Positions 9,766 to 20,604 of a stretch of 64,000 nucleotides of DNA are shown here, in pieces (within the stretch, counting starts at the first letter, position 1; every line of letters begins with the position of its first letter). A model generated the notes under the pieces. The model was not told where the DNA came from. It saw only the letters and a list, made by a program, of their open reading frames with translations, and ran no database searches. Source of the stretch: JABDIP01 sp965250245 (GTDB lineage: Bacteria > Pseudomonadota > Alphaproteobacteria > DSM-16000 > Inquilinaceae); the NCBI GenBank assembly GCA_965250245.1, contig OZ252296.1, positions 4,464,001 through 4,528,000 on the forward strand, given 5' to 3'. The position numbers were made by a program, and so were the translations under genes.

Positions 9766-10650
9766 ATGGACCGGTCCACCTGGATCGCCATCATCCTGTT
9801 GGTCGTCGTCGTCATCGGCGGCGGCATCTGGGAGCAGATGCCGAGCGGCGCAGGCGGGCTGTTTTTCGATCCGGGCCAATCGCTGCGCCGCGGCGGCGCC
9901 GAGCAACCGGCCGTCAGCGTCGACACCGAGGCGTTTGTCCGCCAGGTCCCGGCACCGCCGGCGCCGCGCCTGCGCACCCAGCTGGTGATCGAGCGCGAGG
10001 GCCAGCCCAGGCGCGGCGGCACCTTCATCGGCACCGCCTGGGCCCTGACCGCCAGCGATGCCTGGCTCAGCGCCCGCCATGTCACCGACGGCTGCCGCCG
10101 GCTCAGCTTCCTGGGCGGCGGCGGGCTGCCGGCGGCGACCGGCCACCCGACCTCGGACATCAGTGCCATCTCGCTCGGCCGCCGTCACGGCGACGCCCTG
10201 GAGTTGAGCCGCGACCCGCTGACCTCCGGCGAGGATGTCTACCTGATCGGATTCCCGTCCGGCAATGCCGCCGCCGTCTACGGCACGGTGACCGGCACCG
10301 GCGTGCTGGACCATCGATCCCTGGGCCATCGCGAGACCATCGTGGTGGTCGCCCAGCGCAAGCGGGTGCCGTCCGGCTCCGCCGATCTGGGCGGCATCAG
10401 CGGCGGCCCGGTGCTCGACGCCGACGGCAACGTGGTCGGCACGGTGATCGGCGGCTCGGCCCGACGGGCCCGCAGCATCATCAGCATCGAGCGTAATGTC
10501 GCCTGGCTTGCCGCGACCGCCGGCAGCGCGGGTGAGGAGAGCCTTGGCGGGGGCGAACCGCCGCTGCCGCTGACGCCGGCCAATTTCGCCCGCGCGACGG
10601 CGCCCCTGCTGGCTCGCGGCCCGGTCCGTGTCGTCCGCTGTGACCGCTAG
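9766..10650 (+). CDS. Membrane-anchored trypsin-like serine protease
   Basis: A 294-residue protein with one N-terminal membrane helix (about residues 6-23, IAIILLVVVVIGGGIW) and a trypsin-like peptidase domain that should face the periplasm. The likely catalytic triad is His105 (SARHVTDGC), Asp131 (PTSDISAISL) and Ser212 in GGISGGPV, all in the right order and spacing for a trypsin/DegP-like fold. There is no PDZ domain. A proline-rich linker joins anchor and domain. Substrate unknown. It follows the DUF350 gene by six bases, suggesting one transcript, though nothing links it to carbamoyl phosphate. Confidence 0.82.
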   Translation: MDRSTWIAIILLVVVVIGGGIWEQMPSGAGGLFFDPGQSLRRGGAEQPAVSVDTEAFVRQVPAPPAPRLRTQLVIEREGQPRRGGTFIGTAWALTASDAWLSARHVTDGCRRLSFLGGGGLPAATGHPTSDISAISLGRRHGDALELSRDPLTSGEDVYLIGFPSGNAAAVYGTVTGTGVLDHRSLGHRETIVVVAQRKRVPSGSADLGGISGGPVLDADGNVVGTVIGGSARRARSIISIERNVAWLAATAGSAGEESLGGGEPPLPLTPANFARATAPLLARGPVRVVRCDR

Positions 10651-10665
10651 CCCTGGCCCGTCGCG

Positions 10666-11262
10666 TTGAGTCCGCCACGCCCCCTGCCGCCCTGCCTGAA
10701 GGGCCGATCGGTCCGCGTCGCCCTGGTCGAGGATGCCGACGCCGCCGCGCTGAAAGACTTCCACGACCGCAACCGCGACCATCTCCAGCACTGGATGCCG
10801 CCGCTGCCCAAGGGCTTCTACACGCTGGACTATTGGCGGCGGTGGTCGGCGGGTGCTGCCGGGCTGTTCGAGCAGGACCGCGCCGTGCGCATGACCATCC
10901 GTCCCGTCGACGACCCGACGGGGCCGGTCCTGGGACAGGTCAATCTCAACAACATCGTGCGCGGCGCCTTCCAGGCGGCGCATCTCGGCTATCACCTGGA
11001 CCGCGAGGCGGAGGGTCGGGGGCTGATGACCGAGGCGCTGTCCCTGGTGATCGGCTACGCCTTCGGCTCGTTCCGGCTGCACCGGCTGATGGCCGGCTAT
11101 GTCGTCGGCAATGCTCGCAGCGCCAAGGTGCTGGCCAGGCTCAACTTCCGCGTCGAGGGCATCGCCAAGGGCTATCTCTATATCGACGGCGCCTGGCGCG
11201 ACCACGTGCTGACCGCCCTGACCGACCCCTCCGACCGGCCGCCGGCGCCTCTGAAGGGCTGA
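10666..11262 (+). CDS. RimJ/RimL-type GNAT acetyltransferase
   Basis: A 198-residue GNAT-fold enzyme. The segments ALKDFHDRNRDHLQHWMP near the N-terminus, GYHLDREAEGRGLMTEAL (the acetyl-CoA binding region) and HRLMAGYVVGNARSAKVLARLNF resemble RimJ, which acetylates the N-terminus of ribosomal protein S5, and related N-acetyltransferases. The start is a TTG 15 bases after the protease stop. A later start is possible. The exact substrate cannot be told from sequence. It is the last gene before the inverted-repeat element that separates this group from carB. Confidence 0.85.
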   Translation: MSPPRPLPPCLKGRSVRVALVEDADAAALKDFHDRNRDHLQHWMPPLPKGFYTLDYWRRWSAGAAGLFEQDRAVRMTIRPVDDPTGPVLGQVNLNNIVRGAFQAAHLGYHLDREAEGRGLMTEALSLVIGYAFGSFRLHRLMAGYVVGNARSAKVLARLNFRVEGIAKGYLYIDGAWRDHVLTALTDPSDRPPAPLKG

Positions 11263-11361
11263 ACACAGCCATCCGAAGGGCTGGCGCGCGGGCCCGCGCA
11301 TCACTATAAGAACGCCGGCCCGATTAGCCGGCCGGCGGACGTGTGCGAACAACAGGAAGTT

Positions 11362-11391
11362 TGAACCACAGAGACACAGAGGCACAGAGAA
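11362..11391 (+). repeat. Left inverted repeat of GxxExxY element
   Basis: A 30-base sequence beginning TGAACCACAGAGACACAGAG. Its reverse complement, with two mismatches in 30, recurs at 11884-11913 on the other side of the GxxExxY gene. The two copies therefore frame a 552-bp element. It consists of a repeated CACAGAG unit. Confidence 0.9.
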
Positions 11392-11485
11392 CCAAAAATG
11401 TAGGCCACTGGTGCGGTCCAGGCCGGGTAGCAACCCTTGGCGGGCATGCCTCAGTGAAGAAGATCGGGCAAACGAACGCGAGAAG

Positions 11486-11866
11486 ATGACCGAAACTAGA
11501 GACCCGATCACCGATCGCATCATCGGTCTGGCGATTGAGGTTCATAGGGCCTTGGGGCCAGGTCTCCTGGAATCGGCTTATGAAGAATGCCTATGCTACG
11601 AGCTTGATAATCATAAGATTCCTTTCATCCGCCAAGTTCCGCTGCCGGTCGTCTACAAATCGGTTCGGCTGGAATGCGGCTACCGAATGGACTTGGTCGT
11701 CGCAGACCAGACGGTCGTCGAACTGAAGACAGTCGAACGACTATTACCGATCCACGAGGCGCAATTGTTGACCTACCTGAAACTCAGCGGAATTCGGACC
11801 GGCTTATTGATGAATTTCAATGCCGCAGTTCTGAAAGACGGCATCAGGAGGCGTGTCCTGGGATGA
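11486..11866 (+). CDS. GxxExxY protein, PDDEXK-like nuclease fold
   Basis: A 126-residue member of the GxxExxY family. The name-giving motif is GLLESAYEECL near residues 26-36, after VHRALGP. A PD-(D/E)XK-like core follows: MDLVVADQTVVELKTVERL, where Asp and the E-L-K triad match the usual metal-binding residues, then HEAQLLTYLKLSG. The family is predicted to be nuclease-related, but its role is unknown. The ATG before TETRDPI is chosen because it matches the family N-terminus and is preceded by GAGAAG. Codon use is far less G+C-biased than in neighbours, consistent with transfer inside the inverted-repeat element. Confidence 0.88.
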   Translation: MTETRDPITDRIIGLAIEVHRALGPGLLESAYEECLCYELDNHKIPFIRQVPLPVVYKSVRLECGYRMDLVVADQTVVELKTVERLLPIHEAQLLTYLKLSGIRTGLLMNFNAAVLKDGIRRRVLG

Positions 11867-11883
11867 CCGCTCTCTTCCGTTGT

Positions 11884-11913
11884 TTCTCTGTGTCTCTGTG
11901 CCTCTGTGGTTCA
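11884..11913 (-). repeat. Right inverted repeat of GxxExxY element
   Basis: Reverse-complement partner of the repeat at 11362-11391, differing at two of 30 positions. It lies 17 bases after the GxxExxY stop and 25 bases before the carB ATG. Confidence 0.9.
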
Positions 11914-11938
11914 TCCCTTTTGTTTGGCCGGCGAACCA

Positions 11939-15190
<3,252 letters not shown>

Positions 15191-15267
15191 ATTGGACGGG
15201 GCCCGACGCGCAAGCGCCGGGAGCGCCCGTCTATTACGTTGAGCAAGGCTCGCAGAGGCTGAAATCT

Positions 15268-15741
15268 ATGGAAAAAGTGCCTATGACGGCGGCGGGTTAC
15301 AGCCGCCTTCAGGAGGAGCTGAAGCATCTGAAGTCGGTGGAGCGGCCGGCGGTGATCCGGGCGATCGCCGAGGCGCGCGAACACGGCGACCTGTCTGAGA
15401 ATGCAGAGTACCAGGCGGCGCGGGAGCGCCAGAGCTTCATCGAAGGCCGCGTTATGGAGCTGGAGGACCGCATCTCGCGGGCCGACGTCATCGACGTGCA
15501 GGCGCTGTCCGGCGACAGCGTCAAGTTCGGCGCCACGGTCAAGCTGGCGGATGAGGACACCGACGAGGAAGCCACTTATCAGATCGTTGGGCAGGACGAA
15601 TCCGATATCAAGGCCGGCCGCCTGTCGATCACCGCACCGCTGGCCCGCGGCCTGATCGGCAAATCGGTCGGCGACGTGGTCGAGGTGACCACGCCCAACG
15701 GTTCCAAATCCTATGAGGTGATGGACATCCAGTTCGTCTGA
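15268..15741 (+). CDS. greA: Transcription elongation factor GreA
   Basis: A 157-residue GreA, the usual length. It rescues backtracked RNA polymerase by inserting its coiled-coil into the secondary channel. The N-terminal coiled-coil holds the conserved acidic tip in HGDLSENAEYQAARERQ, and the C-terminal FKBP-like domain contains YQIVGQDESDIKAGRLSI and the ending VGDVVEVTTPNGSKSYEV. The ATG before EKVPMTAAGYSRL is the family start. The open frame reaches further upstream without homology. It follows carB on the same strand, a common arrangement in alphaproteobacteria. Confidence 0.97.
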   Translation: MEKVPMTAAGYSRLQEELKHLKSVERPAVIRAIAEAREHGDLSENAEYQAARERQSFIEGRVMELEDRISRADVIDVQALSGDSVKFGATVKLADEDTDEEATYQIVGQDESDIKAGRLSITAPLARGLIGKSVGDVVEVTTPNGSKSYEVMDIQFV

Positions 15742-15778
15742 GCTGGCTGTCCATCAGGCCCTGCACTCAGCGCCGGCG

Positions 15779-15902
15779 AGCCCTCACCCGGCTCGCTCTG
15801 CTCGCCACCCTCTCCCAGGGGGAGAGGGTATTCAGTGTTGGCCTACCAAACCCTCTCCCCCTGGGAGAGGGTGGACTGCCGGAGGCAGGCCGGGTGAGGG
15901 CT
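15779..15902. repeat. CCCTCTCCC-type palindromic repeat, copy 1
   Basis: An interrupted palindrome of about 124 bases. The outer arms are AGCCCTCACCCGG and its complement CCGGGTGAGGGCT, and inner arms pair ACCCTCTCCCAGGGGGAGAG with a second copy nearby. It lies in the convergent gap between greA and the Lrp gene, so as RNA it would form a strong hairpin at both 3' ends. Three more members of the family lie in this window. Confidence 0.8.
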
Positions 15903-15952
15903 TTCGGTGCTGAATTCGGCCTTTGAAGAGGGTGCCGATCCCCGCCGAACCG

Positions 15953-16453
15953 CTACTCCGCCACGTCGTGATTGCCCTGGGGCACGTCGATCGGCACGCC
16001 GGGCAGGTTCTTGCCGGTGCGGATCGCCAGCGCCGACTTCACATGGCTGACGCTCGGGGCCGAGGTCAGCTGGGTGGTCAGGAACTTCTGATAGGCGTCC
16101 CAATCCTCCGCCACGACCTTCAGCAGGAAATCGGTCTCGCCGGCCAGCATGTGGCATTCCCGGACCAGCGGCCAGGTCGCCACCAGATCCTCGAACTTGC
16201 GCAGATCCGATTCCGCCTGGCTGCTCAACCCGACCTGGGCGAAGACGGTGACACCGAAGCCCAGCGCCTCGGAGTTGACGTCGGCATGGTAGCCGCGGAT
16301 GAACCCGGCCTCCTCCAGCGCCCGCACCCGGCGCAGGCAGGGCGGTGCCGAGATGCCCGCCCGTTTGGCCAGCTCCACATTCGTCATGCGTCCGTCACTC
16401 TGAAGATCCCGCAGAATCCTGCGGTCGATACGGTCCAATTTCACACGACGCAT
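15953..16453 (-). CDS. Lrp/AsnC family transcriptional regulator
   Basis: A 166-residue regulator. The N-terminal winged helix-turn-helix has the family pattern LDRIDRRILRDLQSDGRM followed by NVELAKRAGISAPPCLRRVR. The C-terminal RAM (amino-acid-binding) domain includes VRECHMLAGETDFLLKVV, the ligand and oligomer interface. Lrp/AsnC proteins sense amino acids and control metabolism and transport genes. The ATG before RRVKLDRIDRR is the family start, although the frame stays open far upstream. It is divergent from the ELM1-like gene. An A+T-rich stretch lies in between. No target gene is evident. Confidence 0.93.
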   Translation of the reverse strand: MRRVKLDRIDRRILRDLQSDGRMTNVELAKRAGISAPPCLRRVRALEEAGFIRGYHADVNSEALGFGVTVFAQVGLSSQAESDLRKFEDLVATWPLVRECHMLAGETDFLLKVVAEDWDAYQKFLTTQLTSAPSVSHVKSALAIRTGKNLPGVPIDVPQGNHDVAE

Positions 16454-16624
16454 GGGGTTTTCTCTCGAAACAAGGAGGGGGTGTTTGCGAAATGTTATTA
16501 CCCAACTTGCCCCGGGACGCAAGACCGAAAGCCGGCCGACCGGCCCGTTTCGCAACTTGCGAATGGCCGGATGGCGGTCGATAGTGCCCGCCGATTCGTC
16601 TGAAAATTCCGGCCGGGGAACGCC

Positions 16625-17599
16625 GTGACCATCAACAGTTGCTGGGTGATCACCGACGGCAAGCCGGGCATGGAGAACCAGTGCCTCGGCCTGGCCGAGG
16701 CGCTTGGCGTGACGCCGGAGATCAAGCGGATCTCGCTGCGCCCGCCCTGGCGTCAGCTCTCGCCCTATTTCCGCGCCTTCCTGCGCTTCGCGCCGGCCTC
16801 CGACTGCGCCGACATCGCGCCGCCCTGGCCCGATCTGGTGATCGCCAGCGGCCGCCAGAGCGTGCCGGTGGGCCTGCGCGTCCGGCGCACCAGCCGGGGC
16901 CGGACCTTCCTGGTGCAGATCCAGGACCCGGTGATCGACCCGGCGCATTTCGACATGGTCATCGTGCCGCGGCACGACCGGGTGCGCGGCGAGAACGTCC
17001 TTGTCACCACCGGCTCCATGCATCGGGTGACCGCCGATCAGCTCTCCCGGGCGGCGGAGCAGTACCGCGATCGCCTGGCGCATCTGCCGGCCCGCAAGGT
17101 GGCTGTGCTGATCGGCGGCGACAATGCGGTCTACCGGCTGACGCCGGCCCTGATGCGCCGCCTGTCCGACCAGCTCGCCGCCTTGGCGCGCGAGCAGGAT
17201 GTCGGCCTGATGGTCACGCCCAGTCGCCGCACCGGCCCCGCCAACGAGGCGATGCTGCGCGAGTCGCTCGCAGGTTTGCCGGCGGAGATCTGGGACGGCA
17301 CCGGCGAGAACCCCTATTTCGCCTATCTCGGACTGGCCGACGCCATCATCGCCACCGCCGACAGCGTCAACATGGTCTCGGAAGCCGCCGCGACCGGCCG
17401 GCCGGTGCATATCGTCGAACTGGAAGGCGGTTCGGCGAAGTTCTCGGCCTTCCACCAGAGCATGCGGGACGCCGGCATCACCCGGCCGTTCACCGGCGTG
17501 CTGGACTCCTGGGACTACGCGCCACCGGAAGAAACCCGGCGGGCGGCGGCGGAAATCCAACGCAGGATGGCGGAGCGGGAGGCCGACCAAGCGGCCTGA
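16625..17599 (+). CDS. ELM1/GtrOC1-like family protein
   Basis: A 324-residue protein of the family related to plant mitochondrial fission factor ELM1, common in alphaproteobacteria. Recognisable blocks are CWVITDGKPGMENQCLGLAE at the start, IASGRQSVPVGLRVRR, FLVQIQDPVIDPAHFDMVIV, VLIGGDNAVYRL and ADAIIATADSVNMVSEAAAT near the end. The two-lobed layout and the late nucleotide-like motif suggest a glycosyltransferase-like (GT-B) fold, but no bacterial activity is established to my knowledge. A GTG start is used. The gene is divergent from the Lrp regulator. Confidence 0.85.
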   Translation: MTINSCWVITDGKPGMENQCLGLAEALGVTPEIKRISLRPPWRQLSPYFRAFLRFAPASDCADIAPPWPDLVIASGRQSVPVGLRVRRTSRGRTFLVQIQDPVIDPAHFDMVIVPRHDRVRGENVLVTTGSMHRVTADQLSRAAEQYRDRLAHLPARKVAVLIGGDNAVYRLTPALMRRLSDQLAALAREQDVGLMVTPSRRTGPANEAMLRESLAGLPAEIWDGTGENPYFAYLGLADAIIATADSVNMVSEAAATGRPVHIVELEGGSAKFSAFHQSMRDAGITRPFTGVLDSWDYAPPEETRRAAAEIQRRMAEREADQAA

Positions 17600-17699
17600 T
17601 CCCGACCCGCACCTCTTGCCGCGGCGGCGCCGATCGGCGGACGTCGTCCTGAAACATGGCCGGCCTATCACCGGTGCCGCACAGCCTGAAGAGACTCCG

Positions 17700-18242
17700 A
17701 TGGAGATACGCACAGCCACCGCCGCGGACGCGCCGGCCATCGCCGCGATCTACGCGCCCATCGTCCGCGAGACAGCGATCTCGTTCGAATCCAGCCCGCC
17801 GACCGCCGACGAGATGAAAGCGCGCATCGCCAAGACCCAGGAAACCCATCCCTGGCTCGTCGCCGTCGAGGACGGCGCGATCCTGGGCTACGCCTATGCC
17901 TCGCAGTTCCGCGCCCGCGCCGCCTATCGCTGGACCACCGAGGTCAGCGCCTATGTGGATGCGACCGCCCGCAAGGGCGGCATCGGGCGGGCGCTCTACC
18001 AGCGGCTTCTGGCCATCCTGCGCCGGCAGAACTTCCACACCGCGCTGGCCATCATCACCTTGCCGAACACGGCCAGCGTTGGCTTCCACGAATCCTTCGG
18101 GTTCGAGCCCGCCGGCACACTGCGCGAGGTCGGGTTCAAGTTCTCGGCCTGGCACGACGTCGGAACGTTGCGGCTGGCCCTGTCCGACCCGGGCGACTCG
18201 CCGCCTGAGCCGATCCCGTTTCCGGAGCTGTCCGAACGCTGA
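17700..18242 (+). CDS. Phosphinothricin-type N-acetyltransferase
   Basis: A 180-residue GNAT enzyme of the Pat/YncA type, which acetylates phosphinothricin, methionine sulfoximine or related compounds. Diagnostic segments are IYAPIVRETAISFESSPP near residues 18-35, RAAYRWTTEVSAYVDATARKGGIG with the acetyl-CoA loop, and FHESFGFEPAGTLREVGFKF. The ATG before EIRTATAADAP matches the family. The natural substrate here is unknown. It starts 100 bases after the ELM1-like gene on the same strand. Confidence 0.9.
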   Translation: MEIRTATAADAPAIAAIYAPIVRETAISFESSPPTADEMKARIAKTQETHPWLVAVEDGAILGYAYASQFRARAAYRWTTEVSAYVDATARKGGIGRALYQRLLAILRRQNFHTALAIITLPNTASVGFHESFGFEPAGTLREVGFKFSAWHDVGTLRLALSDPGDSPPEPIPFPELSER

Positions 18243-18342
18243 ACGCCCATCGGGTCGCGTTGCGTTTGGCCGTGCCGTCCCGCATAGTTGCGCTTTCGCC
18301 ATCCACGGCAACCTCTCGCGCTTTTCAGGGAGGCAACACGAC

Positions 18343-18867
18343 ATGGACACGTCCAATCGCTACCCGACACGTCGGGCCATCCGGGTGAAATCCGCGCTCG
18401 CCGTCGCCGCATTTCTGATGGCCGCGCCCGGCGCTGCTTTGGCGACGACCGAAGGCAGCCGCACGCTGCCCTGTTCGCCGCCGGTCTCCGGCGACGCGTT
18501 GGCCACCTACGATACCGCCGACATCGAGGGTTTCAGCCCGGTGAGCTTCGCGTCGGACACGTTCGCGCTGGAGCCCGAAAGCCGCCATATCCTCAACGAG
18601 CTTGGCAATGCGCTGCATTCCGACGCGCTCGGCGGCTACCGCTTCGCCGCCGTCGCCCATGTGGAGTCGCTGGGCGACCCGTCACGGGAAAAGAAGGCGA
18701 CCGTGCTGATGGCGACCGCCGTTGCCGACTATCTCATCGACCTGCGGGACATCGATCCGCAGCGACTCGCCTGGTCGGCCTGTGGCGCGACGCAGCCGCG
18801 TGCTGACGGTGCCACGGGCGAGACGGCCGACCGTCGGGTGGTGATCGTCAATCTCGGAGCCCGCTAG
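18343..18867 (+). CDS. Secreted protein with degenerate OmpA-like domain
   Basis: A 174-residue protein with a signal peptide (VKSALAVAAFLMAAPGAALA, probable cleavage near residue 34). The mature part looks like an OmpA C-terminal domain: SFASDTFALEPESRHILNEL corresponds to its first strand and helix, GGYRFAAVAHVES to the peptidoglycan-binding strand, and RRVVIVNLG to the end. The GHTD-type Asp and the NRRA-type Arg region are altered (AHVES, and MATAVADYL), so binding to diaminopimelate may be lost. AGGGAGGC-like sequence about 8 bases upstream supports the ATG. Confidence 0.72.
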   Translation: MDTSNRYPTRRAIRVKSALAVAAFLMAAPGAALATTEGSRTLPCSPPVSGDALATYDTADIEGFSPVSFASDTFALEPESRHILNELGNALHSDALGGYRFAAVAHVESLGDPSREKKATVLMATAVADYLIDLRDIDPQRLAWSACGATQPRADGATGETADRRVVIVNLGAR

Positions 18868-18979
18868 CCGCGCTTCCGGCACGCGCACTCCGCGAGGCGC
18901 GAGGGTTCCCGATTGACCTTGCGCGCAGGCCGCCATACATGATGCGCGTTCCCTGCCCATCAGTGTTGGTGGTTCCACC

Positions 18980-19618
18980 ATGACCGTGGCCGTTGCCTCG
19001 CAGCTCGATCTCGACCGTTTCCGGGACACACCGCTGCAATCCGATCCGTTCCCCTATCTCATCGTCCCCGGCTTTCTGAAATCCGAGGCCATGGCGGACG
19101 TGAACGCCGATTATCCGGAGATCGACAAGCCGGGCAGCTTCCCTGTCTCCGAACTGCGCTACGGCCCGGCCTTTACCCGGCTGCTGGACGAGCTGAACGG
19201 CCCGGAGATGACCGCGGCCTTCGCCGAGAAGTTCTCCATCGACCTGACCGACCACCCGATCATGATCACCGTGCGCGGCCAGTGCCGCACCAAGGACGGG
19301 CAGATCCACACCGACAGCAAGACCAAGATCATCACCGTCCTGCTGTACATGAACTCCGGCTGGGAGGCCGATGGCGGCCGGCTGCGCCTGCTGCGCTCCG
19401 GCGACGATCTGGAGGACATGGTGGCCGAGGTGCCGCCGGAGGAAGGCACTCTGCTGGCCTTCCTGAACGGGCCGACCGCCTGGCACGGCCACAAATCCTT
19501 CACCGGCCAGCGCCGCACCATCCAGCTCAACTGGGTCACCGACCAGGGCGTCGTGGACCGCGAGCAGGCCCGCCACCGCTTCAGCGCCAAGGTCAAGCGC
19601 CTGAACCCCTTCGCCTGA
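18980..19618 (+). CDS. 2OG-Fe(II) oxygenase
   Basis: A 212-residue protein with the prolyl-4-hydroxylase-like double-stranded beta-helix. The iron ligands are His110 and Asp112 in GQIHTDSKTK and a distal histidine in AWHGHKSFTGQRRTIQ (His169 or His171). Arg178 of the same motif would bind 2-oxoglutarate. It is expected to hydroxylate a protein or small molecule in the cytoplasm. The C-terminus is basic. Neighbours give no clue to the substrate. Confidence 0.88.
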   Translation: MTVAVASQLDLDRFRDTPLQSDPFPYLIVPGFLKSEAMADVNADYPEIDKPGSFPVSELRYGPAFTRLLDELNGPEMTAAFAEKFSIDLTDHPIMITVRGQCRTKDGQIHTDSKTKIITVLLYMNSGWEADGGRLRLLRSGDDLEDMVAEVPPEEGTLLAFLNGPTAWHGHKSFTGQRRTIQLNWVTDQGVVDREQARHRFSAKVKRLNPFA

Positions 19619-19713
19619 GACCGGGCCGCCGGCCGCCGCAACATCCGGGTGGTTGCGTCGGATCGCTCCTGATTATCTCGCACCGAACGGCAACACGGGA
19701 TCAGGAGCACACC

Positions 19714-20478
19714 ATGACCATGCTGAGCGGCAAGACCGCCATCGTTACCGGAGCAAGCTCGGGCATCGGGCGCGCCACGGCGCTGCTGTTCGCGCGGGAA
19801 GGCGCCAATGTCGTCGTCTCGGCGCGACGCCAGGCGGAGCTGGACGCGCTCGTGGACGAGATCGCCTCGGACGGCGGCCGCGCCGTCGCCTATGCCGGCG
19901 ACGTGCGGGAGGAGGCCTGCGCCGAAGCGCTGGTCGCCCTGGCGACCGAGACCTTCGGCGGCCTCGACATCGCGTTCAACAACGCCGGCACCATGGGAGC
20001 CATGGGGCCCGCCCCCGAGGTGTCGCTGTCCGGCTGGCGTGACACCCTCGACACCAACCTGACCGGCCCGTTTCTCTGCGCCAAGCACCAGCTGCCGGCG
20101 ATGGTCGCCCGTGGCGGCGGCTCGCTGATCTTCACCTCGACCTTCGTCGGCCACACGGTGGGTTTTCCCGGCATGGCCGCCTATGCCGCCAGCAAGGCCG
20201 GGCTGATCGGGCTGACCCAGGTGCTGGCGGCCGAATTCGGGCCCCAAGGCATCCGGGTCAACGCCATCCTGCCCGGCGGCACCGACACCCCCATGGGGCA
20301 CTCGGTCGCGGACACGCCGGAGACCGCGGCCTACGTGGAGAACCTGCACGCGCTGAAGCGCATCGCCAGGCCGGAGGAGATCGCCCGATCGGTGCTGCAT
20401 CTGGCCTCGGACGCCGCCAGCTTCATGACCGGCGCGGCCATGCTGGTCGATGGCGGCGTGTCGATCGCGCGGACCTGA
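19714..20478 (+). CDS. SDR family oxidoreductase
   Basis: A 254-residue classical short-chain dehydrogenase. The NAD(P)-binding motif is TGASSGIG at residues 12-19, NNAG at 89-92, and the catalytic Ser142, Tyr157 and Lys161 lie in TSTFVG and YAASKAG. The C-terminal LVDGG is typical. The Arg-Arg after the second strand (SARRQ) suggests NADPH preference. CAGGAG lies six bases before the ATG. The substrate is unknown. The protein resembles the many alphaproteobacterial SDRs annotated only by class. Confidence 0.93.
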   Translation: MTMLSGKTAIVTGASSGIGRATALLFAREGANVVVSARRQAELDALVDEIASDGGRAVAYAGDVREEACAEALVALATETFGGLDIAFNNAGTMGAMGPAPEVSLSGWRDTLDTNLTGPFLCAKHQLPAMVARGGGSLIFTSTFVGHTVGFPGMAAYAASKAGLIGLTQVLAAEFGPQGIRVNAILPGGTDTPMGHSVADTPETAAYVENLHALKRIARPEEIARSVLHLASDAASFMTGAAMLVDGGVSIART

Positions 20479-20604
20479 CGCCGCGGGCTTCGGCCGCCAT
20501 GCCGCGTCCCGGTAGGACGAACACGATTTCCTTCGCGTCGGCGGGGGCGGGCGGTATAACACCGCCCACCCACCGTCCCTTCGCTTCCGGAATGCAGGAC
20601 GTCC

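Larger units (their letters stand above)
11362..11913 (+). mobile_element. Putative small mobile element with GxxExxY gene
   Basis: A 552-bp unit bounded by 30-base inverted repeats (28 of 30 positions match) and holding one nuclease-like gene. It is clearly poorer in G+C than the flanking genes and lies between the carA group and carB, ending only 25 bases before the carB start. Similar ACCACAGAG-type repeats occur beside GxxExxY genes in other bacteria as far as I recall. No transposase and no target-site duplication are evident, so the term mobile element is an inference from the repeats, composition and position. Confidence 0.55.
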
